A stretch of DNA of 64,000 nt, from positions 12,533,896 through 12,597,895 of the forward strand of contig CM076957.1 of assembly GCA_039566865.1 (NCBI GenBank), written 5' to 3'. Below the pieces are notes generated by a model. That model did no database searches and had not been told where the DNA came from. It saw only the letters and a list, made by a program, of their open reading frames with translations. The position numbers and the translations under genes are program-made. The DNA comes from Aurelia coerulea (Eukaryota > Cnidaria > Scyphozoa > Semaeostomeae > Ulmaridae). Numbering within the stretch: position 1 is the stretch's first letter; each line of letters begins with the position of its first letter. Shown here piece by piece: positions 18,317 to 29,060 of the stretch.

Positions 18317-21300
18317 TCATATAGAGAAGAAAGAGCGCGAACTCCCAGTATTGTAAATAATAATTTAGAAGACGAGAATGTTATTTCGGACGATGTAAAT
18401 AACGGGCCAGATATCTCAGGGGTAAAAACATCTACGCCTGATACCTCCACAGATAGAGCTATATATGCAAAATCTTCATTAAAATTGTTGAGACTAAGAA
18501 ACATTGATAGGGTGATCATTGGATATCTTAATATAAATTCCGTTAGAAATAAACTGGATGCGCTAAGGGAAATAGCTTCACAGAATGTAGATATACAATA
18601 TACTCATGGTTGCTGAGACAAAGATTGATGCTACCTTTCCAATGGGGCAATTTGCCATAGAGGGATTTGCAACTCCGTTTCGCTTAGACAGAAATGCAAA
18701 TGGCGGTGGCTTATTGGTCTATGTACGAAGTGATATACCTTCACATCAGTTACATTCTTTCAAATTTTCCGATGGCATCGAATGCATTAGTTTCGAAATA
18801 AACTTGAGAAAAAAGAAATGGGTACTGTTTAGTGTTTATCGACCACCAACTCAGTCACAAGATTATTTATTTGAAAACTTGGGTCGTGCACTCGACCACT
18901 ACAGTGAAAATTATGAAAACTTTATGTTCATAGGAGATTTTAATATGACTGAGACTGAGGAGCAATTGAAAAATTTTCTCGACCTTTATAGTCTCAAAAA
19001 TCTTGTCAAGGAACCAACGTGCTATAAATCACATACACCAAGATGCATCGATCTTGTATTGACAAACCGAAACAGGAGCGTGCAACAAACTACTACAGTT
19101 GAAACTGGCCTGTCAGATTTCCATAAAATGGTTGTTACTGTCCTTAAAACCACTTTTCCTAAACAAGGACCAACTGTAATTAATTATAGAAATTACAAAA
19201 ATTTTAACGAAATTGTTTTTAGGAATGAACTACGAGAGGAATTAGGGAAAATAGGACCATCTGATTTGAATTACAGCTCTTTCGAAACTACTTTTGATAA
19301 AGTTCTAGACAAACATGCTCCAATAAAAAAGAAATATGTACGAGCAAATGACAAACCATTTATGACTCGTGCTCTACGTAAAGCAGTCATGTTACGTTCC
19401 AGACTGCGTAATAGATATAATAAAGATCAGACTGCTGAGAATTGGACCAAATTTCGCAAACATCGAAATTCCTGTGTTAAGTTATTTCGAAGGGAAAAAA
19501 GAAATTATTACAATAACCTAGACATCTCACTTGTCACTGACAATAAGAAATTCTGGAAAACCGTGAAACCTTTTTTCTCGGACAAATTGCAATCTAAGAA
19601 TAAAATAGTTTTGATTGAAGATGAAACCATTATTTCCAACAATGTTGAGGTAGCAGAAACTATGAACGAATTCTTCGTCACTGTAACGGATTCCCTTGGC
19701 ATAAATGAAAACTCTAATTACGAAAATGCAACAGAAGGAATCACAGATCCTATTGATAATGCCGTACATAAGTTTTCCAATCATCCTAGCATTCTGAAAA
19801 TCAAAGGTTGCTATCACAATGCTGGTTCCTTTGATTTTCAGAAAGTTACCCCTGATACTGTTGACAAAGAGGTTAGGAATCTAAATCCTAAGAAAGCTAC
19901 AACGCACAAAAATATTCCTCCTAAAATCCTTAAATCCAATTCTGATGTATGTGTAGAACCTTTGACGAAAATATTTAATGAATGCATAGAAAATTCGTCC
20001 TTTCCTGATGAACTAAAGTGCGCGGATGTCACATCTCTTCCCAAGAATGGACCATCCAACTCTAGGACTAACTTTCGGCCAATCAGCGTTTTGCCTACGG
20101 TCTCAAAACTGTTTGAAAGAATAATGGACAAACAGATAGTTGCATATATTACACCCTTTTTATCGTCACTTCTCTGTGGTTTTAGAAAAGGTTACAGTGC
20201 CCAGCATGCTCTCGTACGGCTCTTAGAAAAATGCAAAATTAGCCTTGATGAAGGTGGCAAGGCAGGGGCTGTATTGATGGACCTGTCCAAGGCATTTGAT
20301 TGCATCAGACACGATCTTTTGATTGCAAAATTGCATGCCTACGGTTTCTCCCGCGAAGCATTAACACTAATTAATGATTACCTCACAAATAGACAACAAA
20401 GAGTAAAAGTAAATGGGTCATTCAGTTCTTGGAAAAGCGTCACACGAGGTGTTCCTCAGGGGTCAGTCTTAGGGCCTCTGTTATTCAACATATACATTAA
20501 TGATCTTCTACTCTTCATTCAAAACTCGGATATATGTAATTATGCAGATGATACTACAATCTATGCCTGCGATAAGAACCTGGACAATATAGCTCATAGG
20601 CTTGAAAATGACTGTAGTTTAGCTTTGGAATGGTTTGCCGACAACTTTATGAAATTAAATGCAGATAAATGCCATCTTCTGGTTCTTGGGCAGAGATGTG
20701 ATGACCCTGTTACTGTTAGGATTGGAAATGCTGATGTTGTAAATAGCTCCGAAGAGAAGCTACTCGGAGTTCAAATTGATAGCAAACTTTCCTTCGATAA
20801 TCATGTTTCCAAATTGTGCCAAAAGGCTAGCAATAAACTTTATGCACTTGCTCGCATATCCCCATAAATGGATCAGAGCAAACTAAGAACACTCATGAGG
20901 GCATTTATTACCAGTCAGTTTCAATATTGTCCTTTAGTCTGGATGTTTCACAGCAGGCAGCTTAACAAAAAAATTAACAAAATACAGGAAAGGGCTTTGA
21001 GAATTACTTATAAGGATGCCGAATCTACTTATAGTGAGCTATTAGAGAAGGACTGTGCCGTTACTATTCATACAAAGAACTTGCAGCTACTTATGGCTGA
21101 AATGTACAAAACTAGAAATGACCTGAACCCTTCATTCATGCAGGAAATTTTCTGTGAAAATGAAAGTCATTACAATCTGCGCAACAATAACGAATTCTTT
21201 CAACCTAGGGTGAGATCTGTCAACAACGGGACAGAAAGCATCCGTTTCAAAGGTCCGCAGCTGTGGCAAATGTTACCACCAACGATACGTAGTTCAGAAT

Positions 21301-21398
21301 CCCTTTGTCAGTTTAAAACAAAAATAAAAAGTTGGAACGGAGAAAATTGTCCATGCAAATTATGCCGCGTTTTTATTCCGAATTTGGGCTTTTTATGA
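18314..21398 (+). pseudogene. ES-LINE ORF2 endonuclease-RT, two lesions
   Basis: 18314-18600 is in the ORF1 frame (linker, then LNINSVRNK). A frameshift near 18593-18605 moves the frame to 18606-20867. That stretch carries the APE endonuclease (VAETKID, RNANGGGLL, FIGDFNMTE, LSDFH) and RT (FRPISVLPTVSKLFERI, VLMDLSKAFDCIRHD, GVPQGSVLGPLLFNIYINDL, CNYADDTTIY). A single TAA at 20865-20867 replaces the Tyr found in the related 26574-27280 copy (RISRYMD). The frame then continues to 21398 and ends in NCPCKLCRVFIP. With only two lesions this is a young copy, though it is inactive as sequenced. Confidence 0.85.
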
Positions 21399-21720
21399 TG
21401 AATATTATTAGATATCTACTTTTACTTTTACACTGTATACTTTTAATGATGTGTAAATATTTTATCCACTATTTGTCTTATGTAATATTTGTATTTTAAT
21501 GTTTTAAAGTTGGAATAAATTAGCTAATTACTTTTAGCTATCTTTTGTCATTTATAATCCAACAATAAAGAAATTGATAATAATAAATAATAAAAATCAA
21601 TCGAGCCGAGCAAAGAGAAGAGAAGATTCGACAAATAGGAAGGAATGCGAGATGCGACGTGACGTAGCGTACATAGGGAATGGGGAATAGGAGGAATGTG
21701 AGAAAAGAGTAAGGAAGGAC

Positions 21721-22680
21721 CTATTGCAGATAAGTAAATTGCTTATTTAGTCCATTAGGATAAAGAGTTTTTAAGTTAAAAATTAAGCGTTTCTCCAAGG
21801 TCTTGCGTTTGGTGGTGTCTTGAGGTGCATATAATAAGCCAAGAATGGACATGTCGGCAGTTGAATGGTTGGTTGAGGAGGCAATGGGAATCTGTAGCTT
21901 TATAGAAGATAGACGTGGAGATTTGGTCATCAGAGATGCTAAGGAGGATGTCCAGAAATGGCAGGCTTTCTTCGGTGATAGAGTGTGTGAATTGTAAGGC
22001 TGGGTGAAAATTGTTGGTGTAGTTGATGAATTTCTGGAGATCGGCCAAAGGAAGAGATGTTGCTCCAACGATGTCGTCGATGTATCTTTTGACCAGGCAA
22101 GGAAATGGACCATTGTAAGATTGAAAGATAAGCTGTTCTTGGTGGCCAACGAAGAGGCAGGCATAACTTGGGCCAAGTTTACTACCCATGGCAACGCCAG
22201 ATGTCTGAAGATAATATTGACCATTAAATGAAAATGCATTAGTAGTTAAGACTAATTCAACAAGGCGTAGAAGAGTGGTAGTTGGTGGGCATTGCAGGCG
22301 TCGTTTGTCAAGGAAAAACTTTAGTGCTTGTAGGCCATCATTGTGGGGAATGCAAGTGTACAATGATTTAACATCCATAGTGAACAGATATTTGTGTGGT
22401 CCTGTAAATCTGAATTCTTTAAAGATGCGAAGGGCGTGGGAAGAATCTTTGACATAGGTAGGAAGATCTTGGACGATTGGTGTGAAAATTGAGTCAAGGT
22501 AGGCTGCTATTTGAGAAGTGGGGCAGGAAACGGCTGACACGAGGGGGCGACCAGGATTATTGGGTTTATGAATCTTGGGCAGCATATAGAAAACAGAAGT
22601 CCTAGGATGTTGAAAATATAGTGCAGAGGCATTGGAGGGGAGATTTTCGTTGTCAATTTCTTCTTTGACAAAATTTATGA
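21721..22680 (-). pseudogene. Penelope-like reverse transcriptase, 5'-truncated
   Basis: Penelope RT signatures are in order: MLPKIHKPNNPGRPLVSAV, TMDVKSLYTCIPHNDGL, TSGVAMGSKLGPSYAC and KRYIDDIVGA (catalytic YIDD), then LPFLDILL. The upstream frame starts near 22680 (INFVKEEIDNE), so the N terminus is missing. The last part shifts frame near 21870: the tail STADMSILGLLYAP is in a neighbouring frame. The GIY-YIG endonuclease expected after the RT in many Penelope-like elements is not seen. Confidence 0.85.
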
Positions 22681-22740
22681 TGGTAAATTTAAATTATTTA
22701 TTATTATCTATTTTTTTATTATTTATTTTCATTAAATTTA

Positions 22741-22999
22741 CTGCCGACATGTCCATTCTTGGCTTATTATATGCACCTCAAGACACCACCAAACGCAAGA
22801 CCTTGGAGAAACGCTTAATTTTTAACTTAAAAACTCTTTATCCTAATGGACTGAATAAGCAATTTACTTATCTGCAATAGGTCCTTCCTTACTCTTTTCT
22901 CACATTCCTCCTATTCCCCATTCCCTATGTACGCTACGTCACGTCGCATCTCGCATTCCTTCCTATTTGTCGAATCTTCTCTTCTCTTTGCTCGGCTCG
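22741..22999 (+). repeat. Inverted copy of the Penelope 3' coding end and UTR
   Basis: The plus strand encodes ADMSILGLLYAPQDTTKRK and the rest of the same C terminus through FTYLQ, stop near 22880, then the same UTR. It is the complement of 21600-21860 with no differences that I can see. Together with 21600-21860 it makes a ~260-bp inverted repeat around 880 bp. Confidence 0.8.
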
Positions 23000-23014
23000 A
23001 TTGATTTCGAGTCA

Positions 23015-23044
23015 CTTGATAACGAGTACATGCTCGAAACGTCG
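23015..23044 (+). ncRNA. Hammerhead-ribozyme-like terminal motif (Penelope), plus copy
   Basis: CTTGATAACGAG...CTCGAAACGTCG is identical to the minus copy at 16681-16709. It has a short GAG/CTC stem followed by the GAAAC box and lies in the terminal repeat, where Penelope-like elements are known to have hammerheads. Confidence 0.4.
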
Positions 23045-23102
23045 TGTTTTGAACATCTTAGCTATTTTTGGTACTTAAATCATTTATATATTATATTACT
23101 GT

Positions 23103-23640
23103 TCAATTACATAGTACCACACGCAACGAACATGTTTTTATTGGCAAATAATTCTCTTCGCTACCAGGATGTTATTGAGCGAATAATGGCAAAAAAAGAT
23201 AACTTTCTATCAAGCTTCTATCCTAAATGCATCCTTGAATGGAATAAACTTGATCCAGAAATCAGGCTTGCGCCTTCTGCTGCTGTTTTTAAAGCAAAGT
23301 TTTTATCAATAATTCACCCCCTAAGAGTCTGTCTTCAGCATTTGGTTATCTTTTCCGAATAAGGGTCGGTCTCAGTAAATCTAATTTTTACAAATTCAAA
23401 CACAATTTTAGGGATACAATGAACCCAATGTGCCCAACGAGAGATGGCATTGAGGATACGGAGCACTTGCTTTGCTCTTCATATGAAATTCAACGACGAG
23501 ACCTTCTTGCTGGGGTTTCGGAATTGTTGCAAAAATTTCTCCAAAATCAGCACCCTTCCAAATAACATTCTGGTACAATACTTATGGTGATAAAGATCTT
23601 TCTAATGGCGTAAATAAAAACACTCGAACTGACTCTAAAT
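23103..23640 (+). pseudogene. LINE-A fragment, right piece of the split copy
   Basis: It continues the LINE-A C terminus from KIINNL: NNSLRYQDVIERIMAKK, SFYPKCILEWNKLDP, then in another frame RVGLSKSNFYKFKHNF, NPMCPTRDGIEDTEHLL. It parallels the minus copy at 40055-40640. 23640-24059 holds no other recognisable feature. Confidence 0.7.
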
Positions 23641-24061
23641 TAAATTCCAAAAACAGGCCGGCTTTGGTAATTTCAAACTTTAGTAGTTTTACGCCACAAA
23701 GCCACTATGTACGTTTTCCCCATTGGCTTGTAAATCTGTTTCTCATTTGATGTTAGGCACATGAAGTATGAATGAAAGTTCATCCACGGAAAATTGAAAG
23801 TATATCGGATCAATGATATTGCGAATAAGAAATCTGCTGGACTTACATGCACTGTGAAACAGATTCCATATTCCAGTATTTATCAGTATTTAATCGTATG
23901 TGTAGCATGTTGTAGTTGCTTACTTAATTTTTATCTATTTGCATGTGTCTATGTTAACAACCATATGGGGGTAGTCATTGTCTTTTGCTACCTGTGCTAT
24001 CGTCCCTATAGTGTTGTGTAGTGGTATAGTAATTAAAAAGTATAGCAGCATGTAATATGTA

Positions 24062-24794
24062 CAGGGTGTCAAAAAAAATTGTTCGACGTTTGATTTAATA
24101 TTAAAAAAACAACGAAATACTGAATGGGCTCCATGGTAAAATAACCAAATTTCTGAGATTTTAAATTAATTTTAGAGACCAGAAGCTAGCAAATCGGCTA
24201 AATATTCACGGAGCTACGAGATTTCGAAGATCAAGTTTGTGCGAAAGCTGAAACCAGAGGCCCTAAAATTACATATTTTGTAAAAGTAGAATCTCGTTTA
24301 TTCAAAGCAAATCAAATAGGATTTCAAAAGCACTCTCGATAAACCTGCTTTCCATAACATTGAATCAAGGTTATGGATGCTTGGAAGAATCCTGTTCAGC
24401 ACAATTTGGAATTGCCCTGTCTTTCATTGATGAAGTTTTCATTCCATGTATTTAGATACTTGCATTCTTAAGTAAATTTTGGCAACGGATACAAGAATTA
24501 AATATCCTTGGAAGTCCTATTTGGTTTGCTTTGATATCGACGAGAGGTGAAACATTGCAAAGTCTTCTTTACCTCGATTTTGGGACGTCTTTTTAGGAAA
24601 ACAAGTCAGTTAGGGACGTCTGGTTTCAGCTTTCGCACACACGTGAACTTCAAAAGCTTGTAGCTCCGTGAACTCTTAGCGTCTAAAATAAAATTAAAAT
24701 CTTAGGAACAGGGCTATCTAGCCTGGAGCCTGTAAATTGTATCGTTATTTTTATCATTTAATCAAACGTCGAACAATTTTTCTGGGACACCCTG
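24062..24794. mobile_element. Tc1/mariner-like non-autonomous element, TA duplication
   Basis: The ends CAGGGTGTCA... and ...GGGACACCCTG are inverted and extend inward (TTGTTCGACGTTTGATT at both ends). TA flanks each side (24060-24061 and 24795-24796). Inner segments are also inverted (CAGCTTTCGCACA; GGAGCTACGAG versus TTGTAGCTCC), so the element is a long imperfect palindrome. No transposase. Confidence 0.8.
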
Positions 24795-25004
24795 TATGCA
24801 AAATTGTATATTAATGCCGAAAAATACCATCAACTTAACTATCACATCAACCTAGATGCAAAAAAATAGTTGGGAAAATTCAGTCGTATTGTTTTTTATA
24901 TTGTGGAAAAGTCTCATCCCAGAGTCCTAAAAAAGCATTCCGGAAATTTTTGATTATATTTTCTAAAATTTCAGTTTCACTTTATTACATCAAACTCCTT
25001 CTCG

Positions 25005-26129
25005 CTATCTTTTTTCCTGAAAGATTTTACAGAAAAACTTGAGATCGTTTACCTTTTGTCGTGCTTTGCCTTTTGTCACAGCTACAGCTTGCAATTCACC
25101 ATTATCTAGAATTTTCTCCATCAAATTCTTCTTCTTGTCATGGCTTCTCTGTTGCACTGGTTTGGCTCCTTGCTCACCTTGCTTATCTTCATCCTCATAC
25201 TTTTCCGCATTTTCCGTTCGTTCTTGCTCTGTTGCTTTTTCCCCGAACTTCTTCTCATCTTCCTTTTCATCGTCCTCGCTTTGTTTGGCTTTGTTGTCGT
25301 CTGCCTCTTCCTTGGATTTCTTGTCTCCTGATATAACTTGCGGTGTGCTTCCCGACTCTTCCTCAATCTCTTCTGCAAAACCTGAACCCTCTGAGTTTTG
25401 ATCATCATCAGGAACACCTGTTAATTCTGAAGAAAAATGTAAATTCTTATTAAAATGTTTGATTGCATCAAATTGCGATCCACCATCCTGTATCCCACCT
25501 AATCTATCTTCAACAAGCATGTTTTCACCAAATAAATTACCATTGTCTTTTAATTGTTCAATATCATTGGAGCTTCCCTCACTTCCAGAGCCTGAATTTG
25601 ACGTTACTCGATATTTTTCTACTTTTTTAGCCTCTTTTCCTTTCATATCTACTTTCTCATTTGTAGCTTCCTTATCTTGAGCCATGTTTTCTTGCTCGAT
25701 ATGTTTTGATGAGGGATGTGTTTGCTCATTTGTTGCTTCCTCATCGTCAAGCTGCGAATCAACTTCATCTGCACTTTGTTTTAAGTCCTTCGCATCCTTT
25801 TCTGCATCGTTTTCTTTTCTTTCTGCTCCTTCACCACCTTTCCTTGATTTTCTACTTTCTGTTGTTTGTGTTGAATTATTTTGTATGTCAGCTGAATTGT
25901 TGCCCGAATTTTGAGGGGCTGGTTGATTCACAGTGGGTTGAGACTGCGTTTGTTGAATATTTTGTGAAACTTGATATCCAGTTGCATCCTGTTGCACTGG
26001 TGGGTATTGTTTATTTTGATATGCTCCAGGATCGCTTGATGAATCGGAATACTGTGCAGTTTGTGCCGAGTATGCCGCTCTTCTCGTTTGATAGCTGGCC
26101 TCTGTGACAGGAAGGAGAGGATAGTCCAT
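25005..26129 (-). CDS. Acidic, disordered protein ORF (possible host exon)
   Basis: The first ATG is at 26129 (MDYPLLPVTEASYQTRR); the open frame begins a few codons earlier with no ATG. The N-terminal 90 residues are rich in Gln, Ser, Tyr and Pro. The rest is dominated by Glu, Asp, Lys, Ser and Asn (EATNEQ, GSGSEGSS, EGSGFAEEIEEESGS). No signal peptide, membrane segment or known domain. A donor-like AAAAG|GTAAAC at 25053/25052 could end the exon in phase 0 after KARQK. The bias and lack of stops over 1.1 kb favour a real gene, but low-complexity DNA can stay open by chance. Short frames on the plus strand here are shadows. Confidence 0.4.
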   Translation of the reverse strand: MDYPLLPVTEASYQTRRAAYSAQTAQYSDSSSDPGAYQNKQYPPVQQDATGYQVSQNIQQTQSQPTVNQPAPQNSGNNSADIQNNSTQTTESRKSRKGGEGAERKENDAEKDAKDLKQSADEVDSQLDDEEATNEQTHPSSKHIEQENMAQDKEATNEKVDMKGKEAKKVEKYRVTSNSGSGSEGSSNDIEQLKDNGNLFGENMLVEDRLGGIQDGGSQFDAIKHFNKNLHFSSELTGVPDDDQNSEGSGFAEEIEEESGSTPQVISGDKKSKEEADDNKAKQSEDDEKEDEKKFGEKATEQERTENAEKYEDEDKQGEQGAKPVQQRSHDKKKNLMEKILDNGELQAVAVTKGKARQKVNDLKFFCKIFQEKR

Positions 26130-26150
26130 TACAACTTGATACTCCACCAA

Positions 26151-26573
26151 TATTTTTCTTCAAAACTTTCAATATGCAGCCGCTCCTGAAGTATGTCGTG
26201 ATGCTGTAAATGCTTCTAAAACTTAAACACTCTCTATTTTGAAAAAACGTGCACTCTAGGCCTACCTTAGCTGAATTTTCACTTTTTTTTTACTTATGAA
26301 AGACAGGTTCTCAAGGAGTCTGAAAGGAGCATGGAGCAGACAAAGTGTTATCCATATTTTGATAAATACGACTAAATATTAATCATTTTTGGAGGCTGTC
26401 AAATTGAGAACGAGTTTGAAATAAATGTTAAATATAAAAAAGCCTTGGGGTTCAAATATTTCAAATCTTTAAAAAGGTGGGTGTAAAATTCTATTCCGTT
26501 TTTCTTTGAATTGAATGGCTTGAAAGGAACGTATAGTTATAAATAATGTTATAATATAAATAACTTATACTTA
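26151..26573. other. No gene seen
   Basis: AT-rich DNA between the acidic ORF and a LINE fragment. If the acidic ORF is a 5' exon, its promoter would lie here on the minus strand, but I see no clear core element. Confidence 0.3.
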
Positions 26574-27420
26574 TCAATAATGAAATATCAATTACAATAG
26601 GCGAGGCCTGTGTGAAAGAAAGTACAGAGGAAAATCTTCTCGGCATAACTTTCGATCAATCACTTTCTTTCAAACAACATGTCAAGGCTCTTTGCAAAAA
26701 GGCTGGCCAAAAACTCCATGCTCTCGCCAGAATATCACGTTACATGGACACTAAAAAACTACAGCAGTTAATGAGGTCGTTTGTGTTATCTCAATTTAGT
26801 TACTGTCCACTTGTTTGGATGTTTTATGATAGAACGTTGGACCATAGAATAAATCGCACACAAGAAAGGGCATTACGCATAGCATATAAAGATTACGGAA
26901 ATGATTTTGGCTCTCTCTTGGAACAGACCAAATCGGTACCAATCCATGTAAGAAACCTACAGTTGTTAATGACAGAAATGTATAAAATCAAATTCGATCT
27001 AAACCCACCTTTCATGATGGATATTTTCACGGAACGAGATATTAGCTACAATCTAAGGCGTGGCAATGATGCTCAACTTCCAAAAGTACGGACTACGTCA
27101 TTTGGAATTGAGAGCATAGCCTACCTTGGAAATAAACTGTGGCAACTATTACCGCTAGAAATAAAACAATCCAATACCCTTCCTATTTTCAAAAAACGAA
27201 TTAGATGCTGGAAAGGTGATAAATGCAACTGTAGGCTCTGCAAGATTTATATTCCTAAAGTGGGGTTCCTAACAGGATAGATGCTTTTATCATATAATCT
27301 TTTTGTAAATATACACGGATTGTACATTTCTTTTTCATGAATTTGTTTTAGTATCTGTAAAATTTTTAAAGTAGGCCTTGATTAGCTGTATTGTAGCTAT
27401 TCTTTTAAATTAGCCTACTA
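26574..27420 (+). pseudogene. ES-LINE C-terminal fragment (third copy)
   Basis: The 5'-truncated copy starts near NEISITIGEACVKE. The open frame from 26612 to 27280 encodes the post-RT region LLGITFDQSLSF, ARISRYMDTKK, YCPLVWMFYDR, ERALRIAYKD, GNKLWQLLPLEI and ends CNCRLCKIYIPKVGF. It is an uninterrupted homologue of ES-LINE copy 2 and shows a Tyr where copy 2 has a stop. A ~140-nt 3' UTR leads into the TAA repeat. Confidence 0.85.
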
Positions 27421-27426
27421 AAAATA

Positions 27427-27557
<131 letters not shown>

Positions 27558-27856
27558 GTTCATTGCTGTAAATCTGCCGTGGAATTTTTATGATATCTTG
27601 ATTTCTTTCAAAAGGGTGGCAATTTAATGATTTTTAGAAAAAATTGATGGAAAATTTTGAAAATATTTAAATCATCGTAAACCCTAAACCAAGGCAGGAA
27701 AAATCATACAACTTTCAAGAAAACCATAGTTTGTGAAGGTCTACCAATGGTCCATATGGTGGCAAGCAGAAATCTGTAGCTTTTCTAGTTTAGGATTTAG
27801 AACTTTGATGACGTCAGAGCTACAAGTTCAATAAAAGCCGCCATTTTGAAACTTTA

Positions 27857-28960
27857 TTTTTTATTTATTTATCACTTTTATTTAAAATTGGTTGATCATC
27901 AGCTCTAGTTCTACATTACATTATTACAATAATGTGAACTAATTTATACCAACTATTTACAAGAAAAATAAACCTATAATACAATGTAATGCAACTTACT
28001 AATAATCATTATCTACAAATTTTACACTGGCATTTGTCTCCACTCCAATTTTTTAAGTTTGTCTTAAATATAGCAGCTGATGAAGCGCTCTTTATTAAAT
28101 CAGGCATGCTGTTCCATAAGAGGCTGCCTCGAAACTTAATAGAATCAATGCCAAACATAATACTTTTCGTTGTAGGGATTTGTAATAAATCTTTCGTCCT
28201 TAGGTCATATTTGGTGTCCTTTCTAACAGAACACTCCTGCATGAAGGACAGATTGATACAGTTAAGTGTTTTGTATATCTCAATCATAAGCACACGAAGG
28301 TTTTGGATGTGAATAGTTATTTTATTGTTCTTTGCCAGCAAAACTTCAAATGTGGATTCATGATCGTCAAGTAGCACCCGCAGAGCTCTATTGTGTACTC
28401 TATCTATGTTGTTATTTGATGTTTTTCCGCAAAAAAGCCAAATCAATGGGCAGTACTTGAAAGTTGACGCAATAAAAGATTGGTACAATAATGTTGCTTA
28501 TTGGAGATTTAGATAGTTAGCCACTCTAGCAAATGCACTCACTTTTCGGCTAGCTTTCAGACATAGAGCTTTGACGTGGCTGTTGAAGTTCAGTTTTGAG
28601 TCAATTGTGACACCAAGTAGTGTCACCTCTTTGGAGGTGGTAATAGGTTCTCCATTGATTTCCAAGGATAAATTTTGATGCTTTTTGAGACCTAGAAACA
28701 TTACCTGAAATTTTTTTGGATTTGCCACCATAAAATTTGAGTCAAACCATTTTAGTGTATTATAGATATCAATTTCTAGTTTGGCAATCATTGGTTCAAC
28801 GTCATGAGATAATGCATAAATTGTATTATCGTCAGCAAAATTACAGATCTCAGAAGCCACTATTGCGTAGAAGATGTCATTGATGAAAATATTGAATAGC
28901 AAAGGACCTAATACGGATCCTTGCGGGACACCTGATTTAGCATTGAGCCAACTAATCAAG
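27857..28960 (-). pseudogene. 5'-truncated L2-like LINE
   Basis: Minus-strand coding from SGVPQGSVLGPLLFNIFIND and ICNFADDNTIY through the post-RT region (LLGVTIDSKLNF, YCPLIWLF, RALRVLLDDHE, RGSLLWNSMPDLI) to WSGDKCQCKICR at 28009. A single in-frame TAA at 28498-28500 divides two ORFs of 153 and 159 codons that share a frame. The start at the RT palm indicates 5' truncation. The tail is a TTTA-rich run at 27857-27880 on the plus strand. Confidence 0.85.
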
Positions 28961-29060
28961 ATATCAATAAATTTTCACGACAGATTTACAGCGTAAAACC
29001 CTAGTTCCTTCCAAACCATTTAATTCAAAGGAAACCGTAATAGAATTTTGCACCGACCAA

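Larger units (their letters stand above)
16723..21593 (+). mobile_element. ES-LINE copy 2, near-complete
   Basis: A 4.87-kb LINE inserted in the Penelope-like element. AAATCA at 16717-16722 and 21594-21599 is the likely target duplication, and removal of the LINE restores continuous Penelope sequence as seen in its inverted copy at about 22990-23003. The 5' UTR starts with four copies of GACGCATCA in the first ~50 nt. ORF1 and ORF2 are followed by a 3' UTR and a TAA/TAAA-rich tail. Lesions are few: one frameshift near 18595 and one stop at 20865. Confidence 0.85.
16622..23102 (-). mobile_element. Penelope-like element (minus) with inverted terminal copy, split by ES-LINE copy 2
   Basis: The two outer ends are inverted repeats: 16622-16722 is the complement of about 23000-23102. 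The RT lies at 21721-22680 on the minus strand. 21600-21860 is the complement of about 22741-23003, so the element's 3' end is present twice in opposite orientations, with an AT-rich joint near 22685-22738. Penelope-like elements often show such inverted or tandem terminal copies. ES-LINE copy 2 separates 16722 from 21600, with AAATCA on both sides. The element is 5'-truncated within the RT ORF and sits inside LINE-A coding sequence. Confidence 0.75.

Noticed and set aside
20865..20867. TAA in ES-LINE copy 2 ORF2 as a second readthrough stop
   Set aside because: The related copy at 26574-27280 has a Tyr codon here and the context is not a readthrough one; a point mutation is simpler.
25039..26107. 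Several plus-strand ORFs opposite the acidic gene
   Set aside because: Cys/Ser/Phe/Leu-rich shadows of the biased minus-strand frame.
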